From Desulfobacteraceae bacterium (lineage in GTDB: Bacteria; Desulfobacterota; Desulfobacteria; Desulfobacterales; RPRI01), in assembly GCA_003818505.1 (NCBI GenBank), contig RPRI01000024.1, forward strand, positions 37,407 through 101,406: DNA of 64,000 nucleotides, written 5' to 3'. Position numbers and translations under genes: made by a program. A model generated the notes under the pieces. It saw only the letters and a program-made list of their open reading frames with translations, made no database searches and was not told the DNA's origin. This document shows positions 46,299 to 56,181 of the stretch, in pieces. Numbering within the stretch: the first letter of the stretch is position 1; every line of letters begins with the position of its first letter.

Positions 46299-47597
46299 AT
46301 GGACACATCGCAACATCCGCACAGCGCACGGGATTTTCAGGTGTCAAGAGGTTATGCCAATTATGTTTTTCTGCTGCTCTTTCTTCTGTATATGTTTAAT
46401 TACGTGGATCGGATGGTTGTGGCGGCGATCTTCCCCTATCTGAAGGCCGACTGGGGGCTTACCGATACTGAATGCGGCTGGTTCGCCTCCATTGTCACGT
46501 TGATAATGACGGCGTTTGTTTTTCCCGTTTCGCTGCTGGTGGACCGGTGGAGCAGGAAAAAGGCGATCGGCATCATGGCTGTGCTCTGGAGCATCGCAGC
46601 GGCAGCCTGCGCCTTCACTAAAAGCTTTACCCAGCTCTTTACAATGCGCGCCGCAGTCGGGGTTGGCGAGGCGGCATACACTTCCGGGGGACATGCCATG
46701 ATTGCCGCTTATTTTCCCGAGGAGAAAAGGGCTACCATGAACGGCCTCTTTACCGCCGCCATTCCCATGGGCACAGCCTTTGGAGTAATTCTGGGCGGTG
46801 TAATCGCCGAAACGCTCGGCTGGCGCTATGCTTTCGGTCTTCTTGCAGTGCCTGGCCTTATCGTGGCCATTCTTTTTTTCTGGGTGAAGGACTACAAGAC
46901 CGTGCAGATGCTGAAAACTTCCCGCGATGGGGACCAGACAGTAAAGGTTAAGATGAAGTTTGGAGATATCGCCCGTGAATTCCTGAACACCCCGTCGGTA
47001 CTTTTCACTTATGCCGGATATGTGGGCAATACCTTTGTTACAACGGCCCTCATGAACTGGCTTCCTTCATACTACCACAGGATGGACGGCCTGCCCATGG
47101 ATAAGGCTGGGCTGAAGACGTCCGTGGTTTTTCTGCTTGCCATCTTCGGTGCACCCATTGGCGGCTATTTCACCGACAAATTCAGGCGAAAGCACCTTAA
47201 CGCCAGAATGAGCGTCCCGGCGCTAAGCTCGCTGCTTACAAGTCTTTTTCTCTTTACAGGCTTTACCTTTTTGCAGGGAAACGCACAGTATATTTTGCTG
47301 ATTCTCTTCGGTTTTACGGCGCCCATGTTTGCCGCAGGGGGTTCGGCGGTTACCCAGGATGTTGTTCACCCGGGTCTCAGGGCGATATCTTACAGTCTTG
47401 CACAGTTTTTCATGATGCTTCTGGGCTATTCGCTCAGCCCAATTTTCGTCGGTTATATATCGGACCGGTATGATCTGCTTACAGCTTTCAAAATCCTGCC
47501 GCTGTTTTCCCTGCTGGGAGCGGCTGCCTTTTTTATCGGGTCTTTCTTTTACGTGAAGGACCTCAACAAAGTGGAAAAGGTGAGATTGAAGGAGTGA
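46299..47597 (+). CDS. MFS transporter
   Basis: Multiple TM segments; LLVDRWSRKKAIGIMAVLWS; RAAVGVGEAAYTSGGHAMIAAYFPEEKRATMNGLF. Confidence 0.88.
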   Translation: MDTSQHPHSARDFQVSRGYANYVFLLLFLLYMFNYVDRMVVAAIFPYLKADWGLTDTECGWFASIVTLIMTAFVFPVSLLVDRWSRKKAIGIMAVLWSIAAAACAFTKSFTQLFTMRAAVGVGEAAYTSGGHAMIAAYFPEEKRATMNGLFTAAIPMGTAFGVILGGVIAETLGWRYAFGLLAVPGLIVAILFFWVKDYKTVQMLKTSRDGDQTVKVKMKFGDIAREFLNTPSVLFTYAGYVGNTFVTTALMNWLPSYYHRMDGLPMDKAGLKTSVVFLLAIFGAPIGGYFTDKFRRKHLNARMSVPALSSLLTSLFLFTGFTFLQGNAQYILLILFGFTAPMFAAGGSAVTQDVVHPGLRAISYSLAQFFMMLLGYSLSPIFVGYISDRYDLLTAFKILPLFSLLGAAAFFIGSFFYVKDLNKVEKVRLKE

Positions 47598-47663
47598 GAG
47601 TGAAGAAGAATAGGAAATGTCAGGTTTTAAGGAAATGGGAAATATAGCGGGTGAAATAATAGT

Positions 47664-48884
47664 ATGCCGAATAAAGTAAAACTGATTTCCACATTATCGG
47701 GGCATGAATATCAGTTTGAAAGAATTGAAGAGTTTTCGGATAACGGGGAATCCCTGGAGGTAAAGGTTCCGGGAATCGAGAGCGCGAAAATAAGAAAAGG
47801 CAGGTATTTATGGGAGCGTTATATCGATTTTCTGCCTTTTTCAAATATAGACGAATCGATATCCCTCGGAGAAGGAAATACATCCCTGATGAAAGCCGGC
47901 CGGAAACTTATCGATTTTACCGGCCTGGAAAATCTCTATCTCAAGAATGAAACGCAAAATCCTACGTTAAGTTTCAAGGACCGCGGTTCACTTGCCTGTA
48001 TCGCCATGTCTAAAGAGATGAGAGAATCGGTGACTGCCACTATTTCAACAGGCAACATGGGAAACTCGGTATCTGCATACGGCGCAAAGGCTGGTATAAA
48101 TGTTATTGTATTCGTGCCACATTTTTGCCCGAAAGAGAAAATCATGGCGATGGGGATTCATGGAGCAGTGGTGATGAAAATTAAAGCTCCCGATTATTCG
48201 GAAATGAAAAAGCATATCCTGGGTCTGGCAGAAAAGTTTAACCTGAGGATTGTTTCCGGGAACGGTCCTGTCCGTGCTGAAGGCTATAAAATGACATCTT
48301 TCGAAATGTTCGAACAGATGGATGGAGATGTTCCGGACTACATTGCCGTACCGACTTCGGCATGCGGTCACGTCAGGGGGCTGTTCAAGGGATATACAGA
48401 GTTGCGGCAGGCGGGATTTTCCGGCAGGGTCCCGAAAATGATCGTGGTGCAGGCAAAGAACAACAGCCCGATAGTAAGCGCGATAAAACAGGGCAAAAAG
48501 AATATCATTCCGTTTTCGAATTTTCATACGGTGGCGGAAGCCATCACATCAGGCAACCCCATGGGCGGTGACGAGATTATCGACAAGGCTTATAAATACG
48601 GCTGGCCTGCTGAAGATGTTGCGGAAGATGAGATTATCGAGGCGCAAAAGAGACTGGCCGGGTCCGGATATTTCGTGGAACCATCATCGGCAACTTGTCT
48701 TTATGCGGTAAAAAAGCTGAAAGAGTCCGGTAAAATAGACGCAAAGGCTTCTGTTGTGATCATCCTGACGGGCTCAGGGTTCAAAGATCCCGGGGTGTTG
48801 AAATATCATAAGGGTAACGTCAAAAAAATGAATTTAAACGGAGTCGAACGAGCTTTGCAAAAAGTCCTGACATTCGGGGTTTAG
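47664..48884 (+). CDS. thrC: Threonine synthase-like PLP-dependent enzyme
   Basis: LYLKNETQNPTLSFKDRGSLACIAMSKEM; ISTGNMGNSVSAYGAKAGINVIVFVP. Confidence 0.8.
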   Translation: MPNKVKLISTLSGHEYQFERIEEFSDNGESLEVKVPGIESAKIRKGRYLWERYIDFLPFSNIDESISLGEGNTSLMKAGRKLIDFTGLENLYLKNETQNPTLSFKDRGSLACIAMSKEMRESVTATISTGNMGNSVSAYGAKAGINVIVFVPHFCPKEKIMAMGIHGAVVMKIKAPDYSEMKKHILGLAEKFNLRIVSGNGPVRAEGYKMTSFEMFEQMDGDVPDYIAVPTSACGHVRGLFKGYTELRQAGFSGRVPKMIVVQAKNNSPIVSAIKQGKKNIIPFSNFHTVAEAITSGNPMGGDEIIDKAYKYGWPAEDVAEDEIIEAQKRLAGSGYFVEPSSATCLYAVKKLKESGKIDAKASVVIILTGSGFKDPGVLKYHKGNVKKMNLNGVERALQKVLTFGV

Positions 48885-49588
48885 GGGCGTGTGCCGGAGA
48901 GCACGGCGATGGTTCCGAACATGAAAAGTTTTATCCTTATATCAGAAAGACCGGCATCCCTCATTAAAATTGACAGCTGCTCAGGAGTTTTGAAACTTTC
49001 AGTGCTTGAGGTAAGATAGCGGTAGGCATTCCTGTTGCCGGCAAAAATGAGCCCGAGCATTGGGATTATAAATTTCAGATAAAGAAGAATAAAAGGACGC
49101 AGGAGGTTTTGCGGGGGCGGGGATGTTTCAAGGCATACTATCCTGCCTCCCGGTTTGACGGTGCGAACCTGCTCAATAAATGCACGGCTGATATCCGTGA
49201 CATTTCTTATGAGATAGCCTGATGTAACGGCGTCAAAAACGGAACCGGCAAAAGGGAGATTGAGGGCATCGGCGCAGCACCACGAGATTCTCTCTTCTCT
49301 TTCTTTTCCTGCAAGCATCATCTCTATCGTAAAATCGGCTCCGAATGCCCTGATTCCGTTGTATACAAGAAGCGCTTCCTGAAGAATATTACCTGTTCCC
49401 GTTCCTGCATCGAGAATAAGAGAGCCCTGTTTCAGGCATGCTTCCTTTACTACATATTTCCGCCATGATTTGTCCCTGCCGAAAGTGATAAGAGTGTTCA
49501 GAAGATCATACCGGCCTGAAATGCTCTTAAACATTTTCCTGATATTGCCGGATTTATTATTTTTTGCCGAATCTTTCATTGCCGTCAA
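48881..49588 (-). CDS. UbiE/MenG-like demethylmenaquinone methyltransferase
   Basis: [54 protein letters not shown]. Confidence 0.85.
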   Translation of the reverse strand: MTAMKDSAKNNKSGNIRKMFKSISGRYDLLNTLITFGRDKSWRKYVVKEACLKQGSLILDAGTGTGNILQEALLVYNGIRAFGADFTIEMMLAGKEREERISWCCADALNLPFAGSVFDAVTSGYLIRNVTDISRAFIEQVRTVKPGGRIVCLETSPPPQNLLRPFILLYLKFIIPMLGLIFAGNRNAYRYLTSSTESFKTPEQLSILMRDAGLSDIRIKLFMFGTIAVLSGTRP

Positions 49589-51171
49589 TCATGCTCGCGG
49601 GTGTTAAGGAATGTTATTTCAGGCCACTGTTTCATTTCGTATTCAAGGCTCCATTCGCTGCGTGCAAGATATGTCAGGTGGCCTTGCGCATCAATGGCAA
49701 GGTTGTTTTTGTTCTCTTTTTCAAATTGTTCGAGTTTCTTTTTGTCCATGCATTCGACCCAGCGCGCCCTTGCGTAATCAGCCGGTTCAGTCACGGCCTC
49801 TGCCCCGTATTCGTCTTTCAAACGCGCCATCGTGACATCAAACTGGAGAATTCCGACCGCTCCTAAAACATAGCCGTTTCCGGAAAGAGGTTTGAAAAAC
49901 TGAACGGCGCCTTCCTCTGAAAGTTGTGTCAGCCCTTTCTGAAGCTGCTTGTTTTTAATGGGATTGAGCAGGCGGACCCGGCGGAAATGCTCCGGGGCAA
50001 AACTGGGGATGCCTGTAAATTTAAGCGGTTCTTTCAGGGTGAATGTATCGCCGATTTTTATTGTGCCGTGGTTGTGAAGACCGATTATATCTCCCGGATA
50101 TGCCTCTTCAATATTTGACCTGTCCTGGGCCATGAATATTGTGGCGTTCGACAGGGTCATCTCTTTCCCGGAATGATTATGGATAACCTTCATCCCGCGG
50201 GTGAATTTGCCCGAGCATATTCTCAAAAAAGCAATTCTGTCCCTGTGCGCAGGGTCCATATTCGCCTGGATCTTGAATACAAAGCCCGAAAACTGCTCCT
50301 CATATGGTGAAACAGTGCGTTCCACGGAGGCTCTCGGTTGCGGAGGAGGAGCCATTTCAACAAATGCGTCGAGAAGTTCTTTGACTCCGAAGTTGTTTAC
50401 CGCGCTTCCGAAAAAAACCGGAGTCTGATTGGCCTTCAGATAATGCTGATAATCAAAGGGGGTTGCGGCGCCCTCGAGAAGATCGATGTCTTCTCTGAGT
50501 CTTTCGGCATCACTTCCCAGAAGTTCATCGAGTTTCGGATCAGAAAGATCGGTTATTGTGATCCCGTCCGTGTTTCTGGTTGTTTTGCTGGGAGTGAACA
50601 GGTGAAGCTCCTTCCTGTAAATATTGTAAACCCCTTTAAAGTTTTTTCCCATTCCGACAGGCCATGAGAGCGGGGCACATTCAACCTGAAGCCTCTCTTC
50701 AATGTCTGCAAGGAGGTCGAGAGGGGCGAGGCCGTCCCTGTCCATCTTGTTTATGAAGGTTATAATGGGAGTATTGCGCATCCTGCAGACTTCCATCAGT
50801 TTTTTCGTCTGCGGTTCAACTCCTTTGGCGCTGTCTATAACCATGAGAGCGCTGTCGACTGCGGTAAGCACCCTGTATGTATCTTCAGAAAAATCCTGGT
50901 GTCCGGGCGTGTCGAGCAAGTTTATTTCGAAACCACTGTAATTGAATTTCATTACTGAAGTCGTTACGGATATCCCGCGCTCCCTTTCTATGGCCATCCA
51001 GTCACTTGTTGCGTGACGCGCGGCTTTTCTGGCTTTCACCGCTCCGGCAAGCTGTATTGCTCCTCCAAAAAGAAGGAGCTTCTCGGTAAGGGTTGTTTTA
51101 CCCGCATCCGGATGGCTTATGATTCCGAAGGTTCGGCGTTTATCCACCTCATTTTTAAATTTCTTGTTCAT
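49585..51171 (-). CDS. prfC: Peptide chain release factor 3 (ORF track extends upstream to 51267)
   Basis: [63 protein letters not shown]. Confidence 0.97.
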   Translation of the reverse strand: MNKKFKNEVDKRRTFGIISHPDAGKTTLTEKLLLFGGAIQLAGAVKARKAARHATSDWMAIERERGISVTTSVMKFNYSGFEINLLDTPGHQDFSEDTYRVLTAVDSALMVIDSAKGVEPQTKKLMEVCRMRNTPIITFINKMDRDGLAPLDLLADIEERLQVECAPLSWPVGMGKNFKGVYNIYRKELHLFTPSKTTRNTDGITITDLSDPKLDELLGSDAERLREDIDLLEGAATPFDYQHYLKANQTPVFFGSAVNNFGVKELLDAFVEMAPPPQPRASVERTVSPYEEQFSGFVFKIQANMDPAHRDRIAFLRICSGKFTRGMKVIHNHSGKEMTLSNATIFMAQDRSNIEEAYPGDIIGLHNHGTIKIGDTFTLKEPLKFTGIPSFAPEHFRRVRLLNPIKNKQLQKGLTQLSEEGAVQFFKPLSGNGYVLGAVGILQFDVTMARLKDEYGAEAVTEPADYARARWVECMDKKKLEQFEKENKNNLAIDAQGHLTYLARSEWSLEYEMKQWPEITFLNTREHD

Positions 51172-51267
51172 AAAATATTTCAAAGCCTGACCCCGATAAA
51201 CGGGACTTTTTCGGTACCCCTTAAGGGGTAATAAAAAGCGGGAAATAATTCCCGACTTAGTAAGCAA

Positions 51268-51326
51268 AAAGGCATCCCGTCATCAATCACAATCTAAAAA
51301 TTGCAAACTGACGAGATGCCTTTTAG
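51268..51326 (-). terminator. Rho-independent terminator downstream of the cold-shock gene
   Basis: AAAAGGCATCTCGTCA ... TGACGGGATGCCTTTTT on the minus strand. Confidence 0.85.
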
Positions 51327-51341
51327 AATTTTTTTAAATGA

Positions 51342-51542
51342 TTATAGTTTTGTGACGTTTACAGCCGCAGGGCCTTTTTCTCCCTGTTCGATATCAAAGG
51401 TGACCTTGTCTCCTTCTGCGAGAGTCTTAAAACCGGTGCCGTTTATAGCGGAGTGATGAACAAATACGTCGCCACCGTTTTCCTGTTCAATAAATCCATA
51501 CCCCTTTTTGTTGCTGAACCACTTTACAATTCCGTTTGCCAA
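51342..51542 (-). CDS. Cold-shock protein (CspA family)
   Basis: [33 protein letters not shown]. Confidence 0.97.
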   Translation of the reverse strand: MANGIVKWFSNKKGYGFIEQENGGDVFVHHSAINGTGFKTLAEGDKVTFDIEQGEKGPAAVNVTKL

Positions 51543-51766
51543 AATACTTCTCCTTGAGAAAATGTTGCTGACTTCCGGCGCGAGACAGGCGCCTTAAAAG
51601 GAACCGTTCCTTCAAGAGCTTTAGTACCGTACTGCGGCCGTTAAATTTCCTAGAATAATAATATGAGTTTTATTAAACGTCAAGGGAAAATTATAATTGA
51701 TTAATATCAATCTGTTGGATAATACTTTGTTATCGTTATAAAGGCTTATATTTGTGCTGTTTCGGT

Positions 51767-52861
51767 TCAATCCCCGAAGCAGATACCTATCTCTCTTGCT
51801 GTTCTTATTGTGTCTCCTTCGAGAGAAACGCGTTTGATACTTCCGATAACCTCTTCAAGTGGAATAGCCTTGATATCCGGGGGATCCAGGGCTACCATTG
51901 TCCCGAATTTTTTCTCTTCAACAAGCCTCAGCGCTGCGGCACCGAAGCGAAGAGAGAGAAGCCTGTCGAAGGTAGTAGGTGATCCTCCCCTCTGGAGGTG
52001 ACCCAGCACCAGAAACCGGGTGTCTTTGGCCGTCTTTTTTGCTATTTGCCTCGCCACGTATTCCCCGACACCTCCAAGGAGAACATCCTGACGTCCAGCT
52101 TCCCCTTTTCCCTTGTTGAGAGCCTTACCTCCTGCCGGAGCCGCGCCTTCGGCCACAACTACAATCGCATAACGCTGTCCGTGAAGTTCGCCTTCCATGA
52201 TATGATCACAGACCTTATCAATATCAAAAGGAATTTCGGGAATTAAAATCACATCGGCTGAGCCGGATATGCCGCTGTTAAGCGCTATCCAGCCAGCATT
52301 TCTCCCCATGACTTCGACCACCATCACCCTGTCATGTGATTTTGCTGTGGAATGCAGACGGTCGATTGCTTCAGTAGCAATGGTCACGGCCGTGTCGAAA
52401 CCGAAAGTGATGATCGTTGCCGCCAGATCGTTGTCTATGGTTTTGGGTACACCGATGACCGGGATACCTTTTTTAAAGAGATCATATGCAATCTTAAGGC
52501 TGCCGTCCCCACCCACCGCAATAAGACAGTCCAGCCGAAGCCGCCTGAAATTATCCACCACCCTGTCTGATACATCCCTCAGCTCTATTTCCCCTGCTGC
52601 ATTGGCAATCGGCATTTTAAAAGGATTCCCTTTGTTTGTGGTTCCCAGAATAGTTCCTCCCAAGCTTGAGATGTGCCATACCTTTTCGGGGGTCATGCGG
52701 ATTATTTCATTTGTATCAAGAAGCCCTTCATAGCTGTTCTTGATTCCGTAAACCTCCCAGTTTCGGTTGCTGGCTGACCGGACCACTGCTTCAAGGACGG
52801 CATTCAGGCCAGGCGCGTCGCCTCCGCCCATGTTTATGGCTATCTTGAAACTTTTTGACAT
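51767..52861 (-). CDS. 6-phosphofructokinase family enzyme
   Basis: INMGGGDAPGLNAVLEAVVRSA; VGGDGSLKIAYDLFKKGIPVIGVPKTIDNDLAAT. Confidence 0.9.
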   Translation of the reverse strand: MSKSFKIAINMGGGDAPGLNAVLEAVVRSASNRNWEVYGIKNSYEGLLDTNEIIRMTPEKVWHISSLGGTILGTTNKGNPFKMPIANAAGEIELRDVSDRVVDNFRRLRLDCLIAVGGDGSLKIAYDLFKKGIPVIGVPKTIDNDLAATIITFGFDTAVTIATEAIDRLHSTAKSHDRVMVVEVMGRNAGWIALNSGISGSADVILIPEIPFDIDKVCDHIMEGELHGQRYAIVVVAEGAAPAGGKALNKGKGEAGRQDVLLGGVGEYVARQIAKKTAKDTRFLVLGHLQRGGSPTTFDRLLSLRFGAAALRLVEEKKFGTMVALDPPDIKAIPLEEVIGSIKRVSLEGDTIRTAREIGICFGD

Positions 52862-53036
52862 GCGGATCTCCTTTATTGCTGTTACAACCGGTTACAAAAA
52901 TAAATTATTCCAGATTCTTCTCCCAAATGCCGGGAGAAAGGGATCAGAGATGATTTTTATTCTATTCATTATCAGTCAAAATTGTCAATATAATTTGTAT
53001 GTTAAGAGCAGGCAGCGGATCGGGAACAACTATAGA

Positions 53037-54365
53037 CTAAATATTATACCGGGAAAAAACCGCCTCAAAGAAACGGGACTTAACCTGCTTTGATGCCATT
53101 GCCAGTTTTACCGGCGGCAATTTCAGTACTGCCCTGAGGATGGCTGAAAAAACCCTGTGGCTTAAAAGCACCCTGTTGTCATAAATTATATCTTGCAGGT
53201 TTCCTCTCTCGATAGCCATGACAACAGTTCGATGAACAGTATTGTAAGGCGGAATAACCCTCCTGCTCCGTCTTGCCAGTCGAATTCCATCCGAATGGCA
53301 GACCCTTTTGCAGATTCCGCAACCAAGGCAGATCTCTTCATTTATAAGGGCTTTTTTTAACTTTAAATGACTGGTATCATCTGCCAGAACAAGAGAAATG
53401 GCTTCTACCGGACATGCGTCGGCGCATTTTCCACATCCGGTGCAGTTATCGTTCATTATCTCAGGAAGGAAACCTGTTGTGTGAACCGGATGCTCCATCC
53501 CGAATTTTTTTGCTACTATCATTGCTTCGCAGCAGCATGAGCAGCAGTTGCAAATAAAATTCACTCTTTTTCTGACATTTTCTCCGAACTGCACGAGATT
53601 GAACTCATAAGCCCTGTTAAGAACTTTCATACAATCAGTTACATCAACTTTTCTTGCAAAACCATGCTTTATCAAAGATGCTGCCGATGTGTTGAATGTC
53701 ATGCAAATGTCGAGAGGGGCTTCACAGGCTTTGCCGACCTGCTTCATCTTCTGCCGGCAGTAGCAGTCGCTTATCCCTATATGGGAAGCCATTTTTATGA
53801 CTTCGCTTGCTCTTTCGTAATCAAGCACCTCAAGCATCTGTAAATCGCGGATCGCTTCTTCGTTTATAAAAACGCGCCCGAGCTGTGTTTCACCTCTCAG
53901 AAAAAGGGCTTTTACGAAAGCCTCTTCCACGTTGATATACTGATACAGAAGCTCACTCAAGAGCTTCTGGTCTATATCGCCTCTTGTCCGCATCATTGAA
54001 AATTCTATGAAACCGGCCATGGGAGGAGGAAGGCAATACATTTGTTTGTCGTTTTCTGAAAAATCGAGAAGTATTGCACGGCCTGCAAGCTCATCCAGTA
54101 TTTTTTCCGAAGAGGCTGCGCTCATTTTCCAAATTTTAGATGCCGCTTCGGCGGTAAAAGGCTTTACGGGAAGAAGTGATACGAGCTCTGCTTCTTTTTC
54201 GGAAAATAGAATCTTAAGAATTTTATACAACAGCATGGAGGGAGGCGCACCCTGAGGAAATCGGTTGAGCCTTTCAATCAGCCGGTTATAACCTGTATGA
54301 AAAAGATGTGACATCGCCTCTTCAGTATTTTTTCCCGTTTTCTCCGAACATTGGGACAAAAACAA
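53037..54365 (-). CDS. 4Fe-4S dicluster-domain protein with N-terminal helical/wHTH-like region
   Basis: NDNCTGCGKCADACPVEAI and NEEICLGCGICKRVCHSDGI; CNCCSCCCEAM motif. Confidence 0.75.
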   Translation of the reverse strand: MFLSQCSEKTGKNTEEAMSHLFHTGYNRLIERLNRFPQGAPPSMLLYKILKILFSEKEAELVSLLPVKPFTAEAASKIWKMSAASSEKILDELAGRAILLDFSENDKQMYCLPPPMAGFIEFSMMRTRGDIDQKLLSELLYQYINVEEAFVKALFLRGETQLGRVFINEEAIRDLQMLEVLDYERASEVIKMASHIGISDCYCRQKMKQVGKACEAPLDICMTFNTSAASLIKHGFARKVDVTDCMKVLNRAYEFNLVQFGENVRKRVNFICNCCSCCCEAMIVAKKFGMEHPVHTTGFLPEIMNDNCTGCGKCADACPVEAISLVLADDTSHLKLKKALINEEICLGCGICKRVCHSDGIRLARRSRRVIPPYNTVHRTVVMAIERGNLQDIIYDNRVLLSHRVFSAILRAVLKLPPVKLAMASKQVKSRFFEAVFSRYNI

Positions 54366-55044
54366 CAGGAATGACCTCTTTTTGTTTCATCATGCCCTTT
54401 TCCTTTATGAGGAGAATAAGTTCCTGGTGATATCTTTCTCCTACAGGAATAACCATTCTGCCGCCTTCTTTGAGCTGGTCTTTTAAGGGCTGAGGAATAT
54501 GCGAAGGAGCACAGGTTACAATTATGGCATCATACGGGCCGTGTTCTTTCCATCCCTTGTAGCCGTCTCCTGTTTTAACTTTGACATTTTTATAGCCGAG
54601 GTCGGAAAGCGTTTTTTCTGCCCTTTTCCCAAGAACAGCTATAATTTCTATAGTATATACTCTTTGAAAGAGTTCCGCAAGAACCGCTGCCTGGTATCCT
54701 GAACCGGTGCCTATTTCCAGAACAATCTTTGTTCGGTCAGGTTCCAGAACTTCAGTCATAAGTGCCACGATATAAGGCTGGGATATGGTCTGTCCTTCCC
54801 CTATCGGAAGTGGATGATCCTCGTAAGCCGCATCGATGTAGTCTTTCGGAACAAACCTGTGTCGTTCGACTTTCCGCATTGCTTCAAGCACTTTCCTGTT
54901 CTTGACCCCCCTTGCTTCAATCTGGTTTGTGACCATCAGATTCCGCAGCTTTTTGAAATCCTGCGAAACGGATTCTACGGAGTATGATGAAAGGGTGTAT
55001 AAAAGAGATGATACAAGGATAATAATAAAACAAAATATTTTCAT
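54322..55044 (-). CDS. pcm: Protein-L-isoaspartate O-methyltransferase with N-terminal signal-like segment
   Basis: RHRFVPKDYIDAAYEDHPLPIGEGQTISQPYIVALMTEVLEPDRTKIVLEIGTGSGYQAAVLAEL. Confidence 0.93.
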   Translation of the reverse strand: MKIFCFIIILVSSLLYTLSSYSVESVSQDFKKLRNLMVTNQIEARGVKNRKVLEAMRKVERHRFVPKDYIDAAYEDHPLPIGEGQTISQPYIVALMTEVLEPDRTKIVLEIGTGSGYQAAVLAELFQRVYTIEIIAVLGKRAEKTLSDLGYKNVKVKTGDGYKGWKEHGPYDAIIVTCAPSHIPQPLKDQLKEGGRMVIPVGERYHQELILLIKEKGMMKQKEVIPVVFVPMFGENGKKY

Positions 55045-55063
55045 GGGTTAAAATTTCCCAGTT

Positions 55064-55114
55064 AGGAGCCGTTACGAAATAACCATTACATGTTTGACCA
55101 TTTCGTTACGGCTC
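55064..55114. repeat. 16-bp perfect inverted repeat GGAGCCGTTACGAAAT ... ATTTCGTTACGGCTCC
   Basis: Arms 55064-55079 and 55099-55114. Confidence 0.85.
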
Positions 55115-55198
55115 CTTACGCCGTTTTTGATATCCGGATGACCACTTTATTTTTTTACAGCGGCTTAAGGCAAAAAACAGTGATTTGCCCGCTTTTTA

Positions 55199-56044
55199 CT
55201 AAGCTGCCAGCAAATTAAAATACCATGAAATAAGAGAAGTGCCAAAAAAAATATAAAGAATTGCGCCGATGGAAAGAAACGGTCCGAAAGGAACAGCAAG
55301 TTTCATATCTTTTTGAGTTTTAAGCATTAGTGCAATTCCGACTAAAGTTCCCATTGCAGAAGCAACAAAGATTGTAAACAATATGCCTTTCCATCCTGTG
55401 AAGGCGCCTATCATGGCAAGAAGTTTTATGTCACCGCCGCCCATGCCTTCTTTTTTTGTTATAAGGCTGTATATCCATGCAACTGCAAAGAGGCTCCCGC
55501 CTCCGGTAAGAATCCCTGCAAGTGACGTCTTGTAGTTCATGGAAGGAAGAAAAAAGGAAGCCAGTAGAAAACCTGCAGGTATGCCCGGGAGTGATATTGT
55601 GTCCGGTATGATCCTGTGATCTATATCAATAAAGGTTATTACAACAAGCGCCGATATAAGGGCAAAGTTGACCAGTCCTTCTGCAGAAATACCGAACCTC
55701 ATAAAAACGGCAAGAGCAGTAAGTCCGCTTATTGTTTCAACGAGAGGATAGCGTAAGGAGATGTGTATGCCGCAGTTTCTGCATTTTCCCATAAGCAGGA
55801 TATAACTTATTACCGGAATATTGTCGTAAGTGCTGATAAGGGTACCGCATCCGGGACACATCGAGCGGGGGGTAACAATCGATTTTGAAAGAGGTATTCT
55901 GTAAATACATACATTCATGAAACTTCCGATACAAAGTCCGAATATGAATATTAAAATATTGATAGTCATTTTCCTCCGTTCTTTCAAATTATTAGAGAGC
56001 AACATATTTACAATGGATAAAAAAATCAAGATTGTTATTGTCAA
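55199..56044 (-). CDS. Prepilin peptidase (A24 type IV); internal start MTINILIFIFGLCIGSFMNV likely
   Basis: GSFMNVCIYRIPLSKSIVTPRSMCPGC; CRNCGIHISLRYPLVE; GMGGGDIKLLAMIGAFTGWKG. Confidence 0.92.
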   Translation of the reverse strand: MTITILIFLSIVNMLLSNNLKERRKMTINILIFIFGLCIGSFMNVCIYRIPLSKSIVTPRSMCPGCGTLISTYDNIPVISYILLMGKCRNCGIHISLRYPLVETISGLTALAVFMRFGISAEGLVNFALISALVVITFIDIDHRIIPDTISLPGIPAGFLLASFFLPSMNYKTSLAGILTGGGSLFAVAWIYSLITKKEGMGGGDIKLLAMIGAFTGWKGILFTIFVASAMGTLVGIALMLKTQKDMKLAVPFGPFLSIGAILYIFFGTSLISWYFNLLAA

Positions 56045-56181
56045 AATAAAATAATGTTATATCCTTATAGGCTAAATTGAGTAAATTTTGGCAAAAAAAT
56101 GGTTTATTTTGGCAAATAAACCGTCATTTATATAAATAAATGCCATTTTTACAGTGGCAATAACCATATACAGGAGCAAAA

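Noticed and set aside
51172-51267. Upstream extension of the prfC ORF ([32 protein letters not shown])
   Set aside because: Encoded by the dispersed hairpin repeat; RF3 homology starts at about [17 protein letters not shown].
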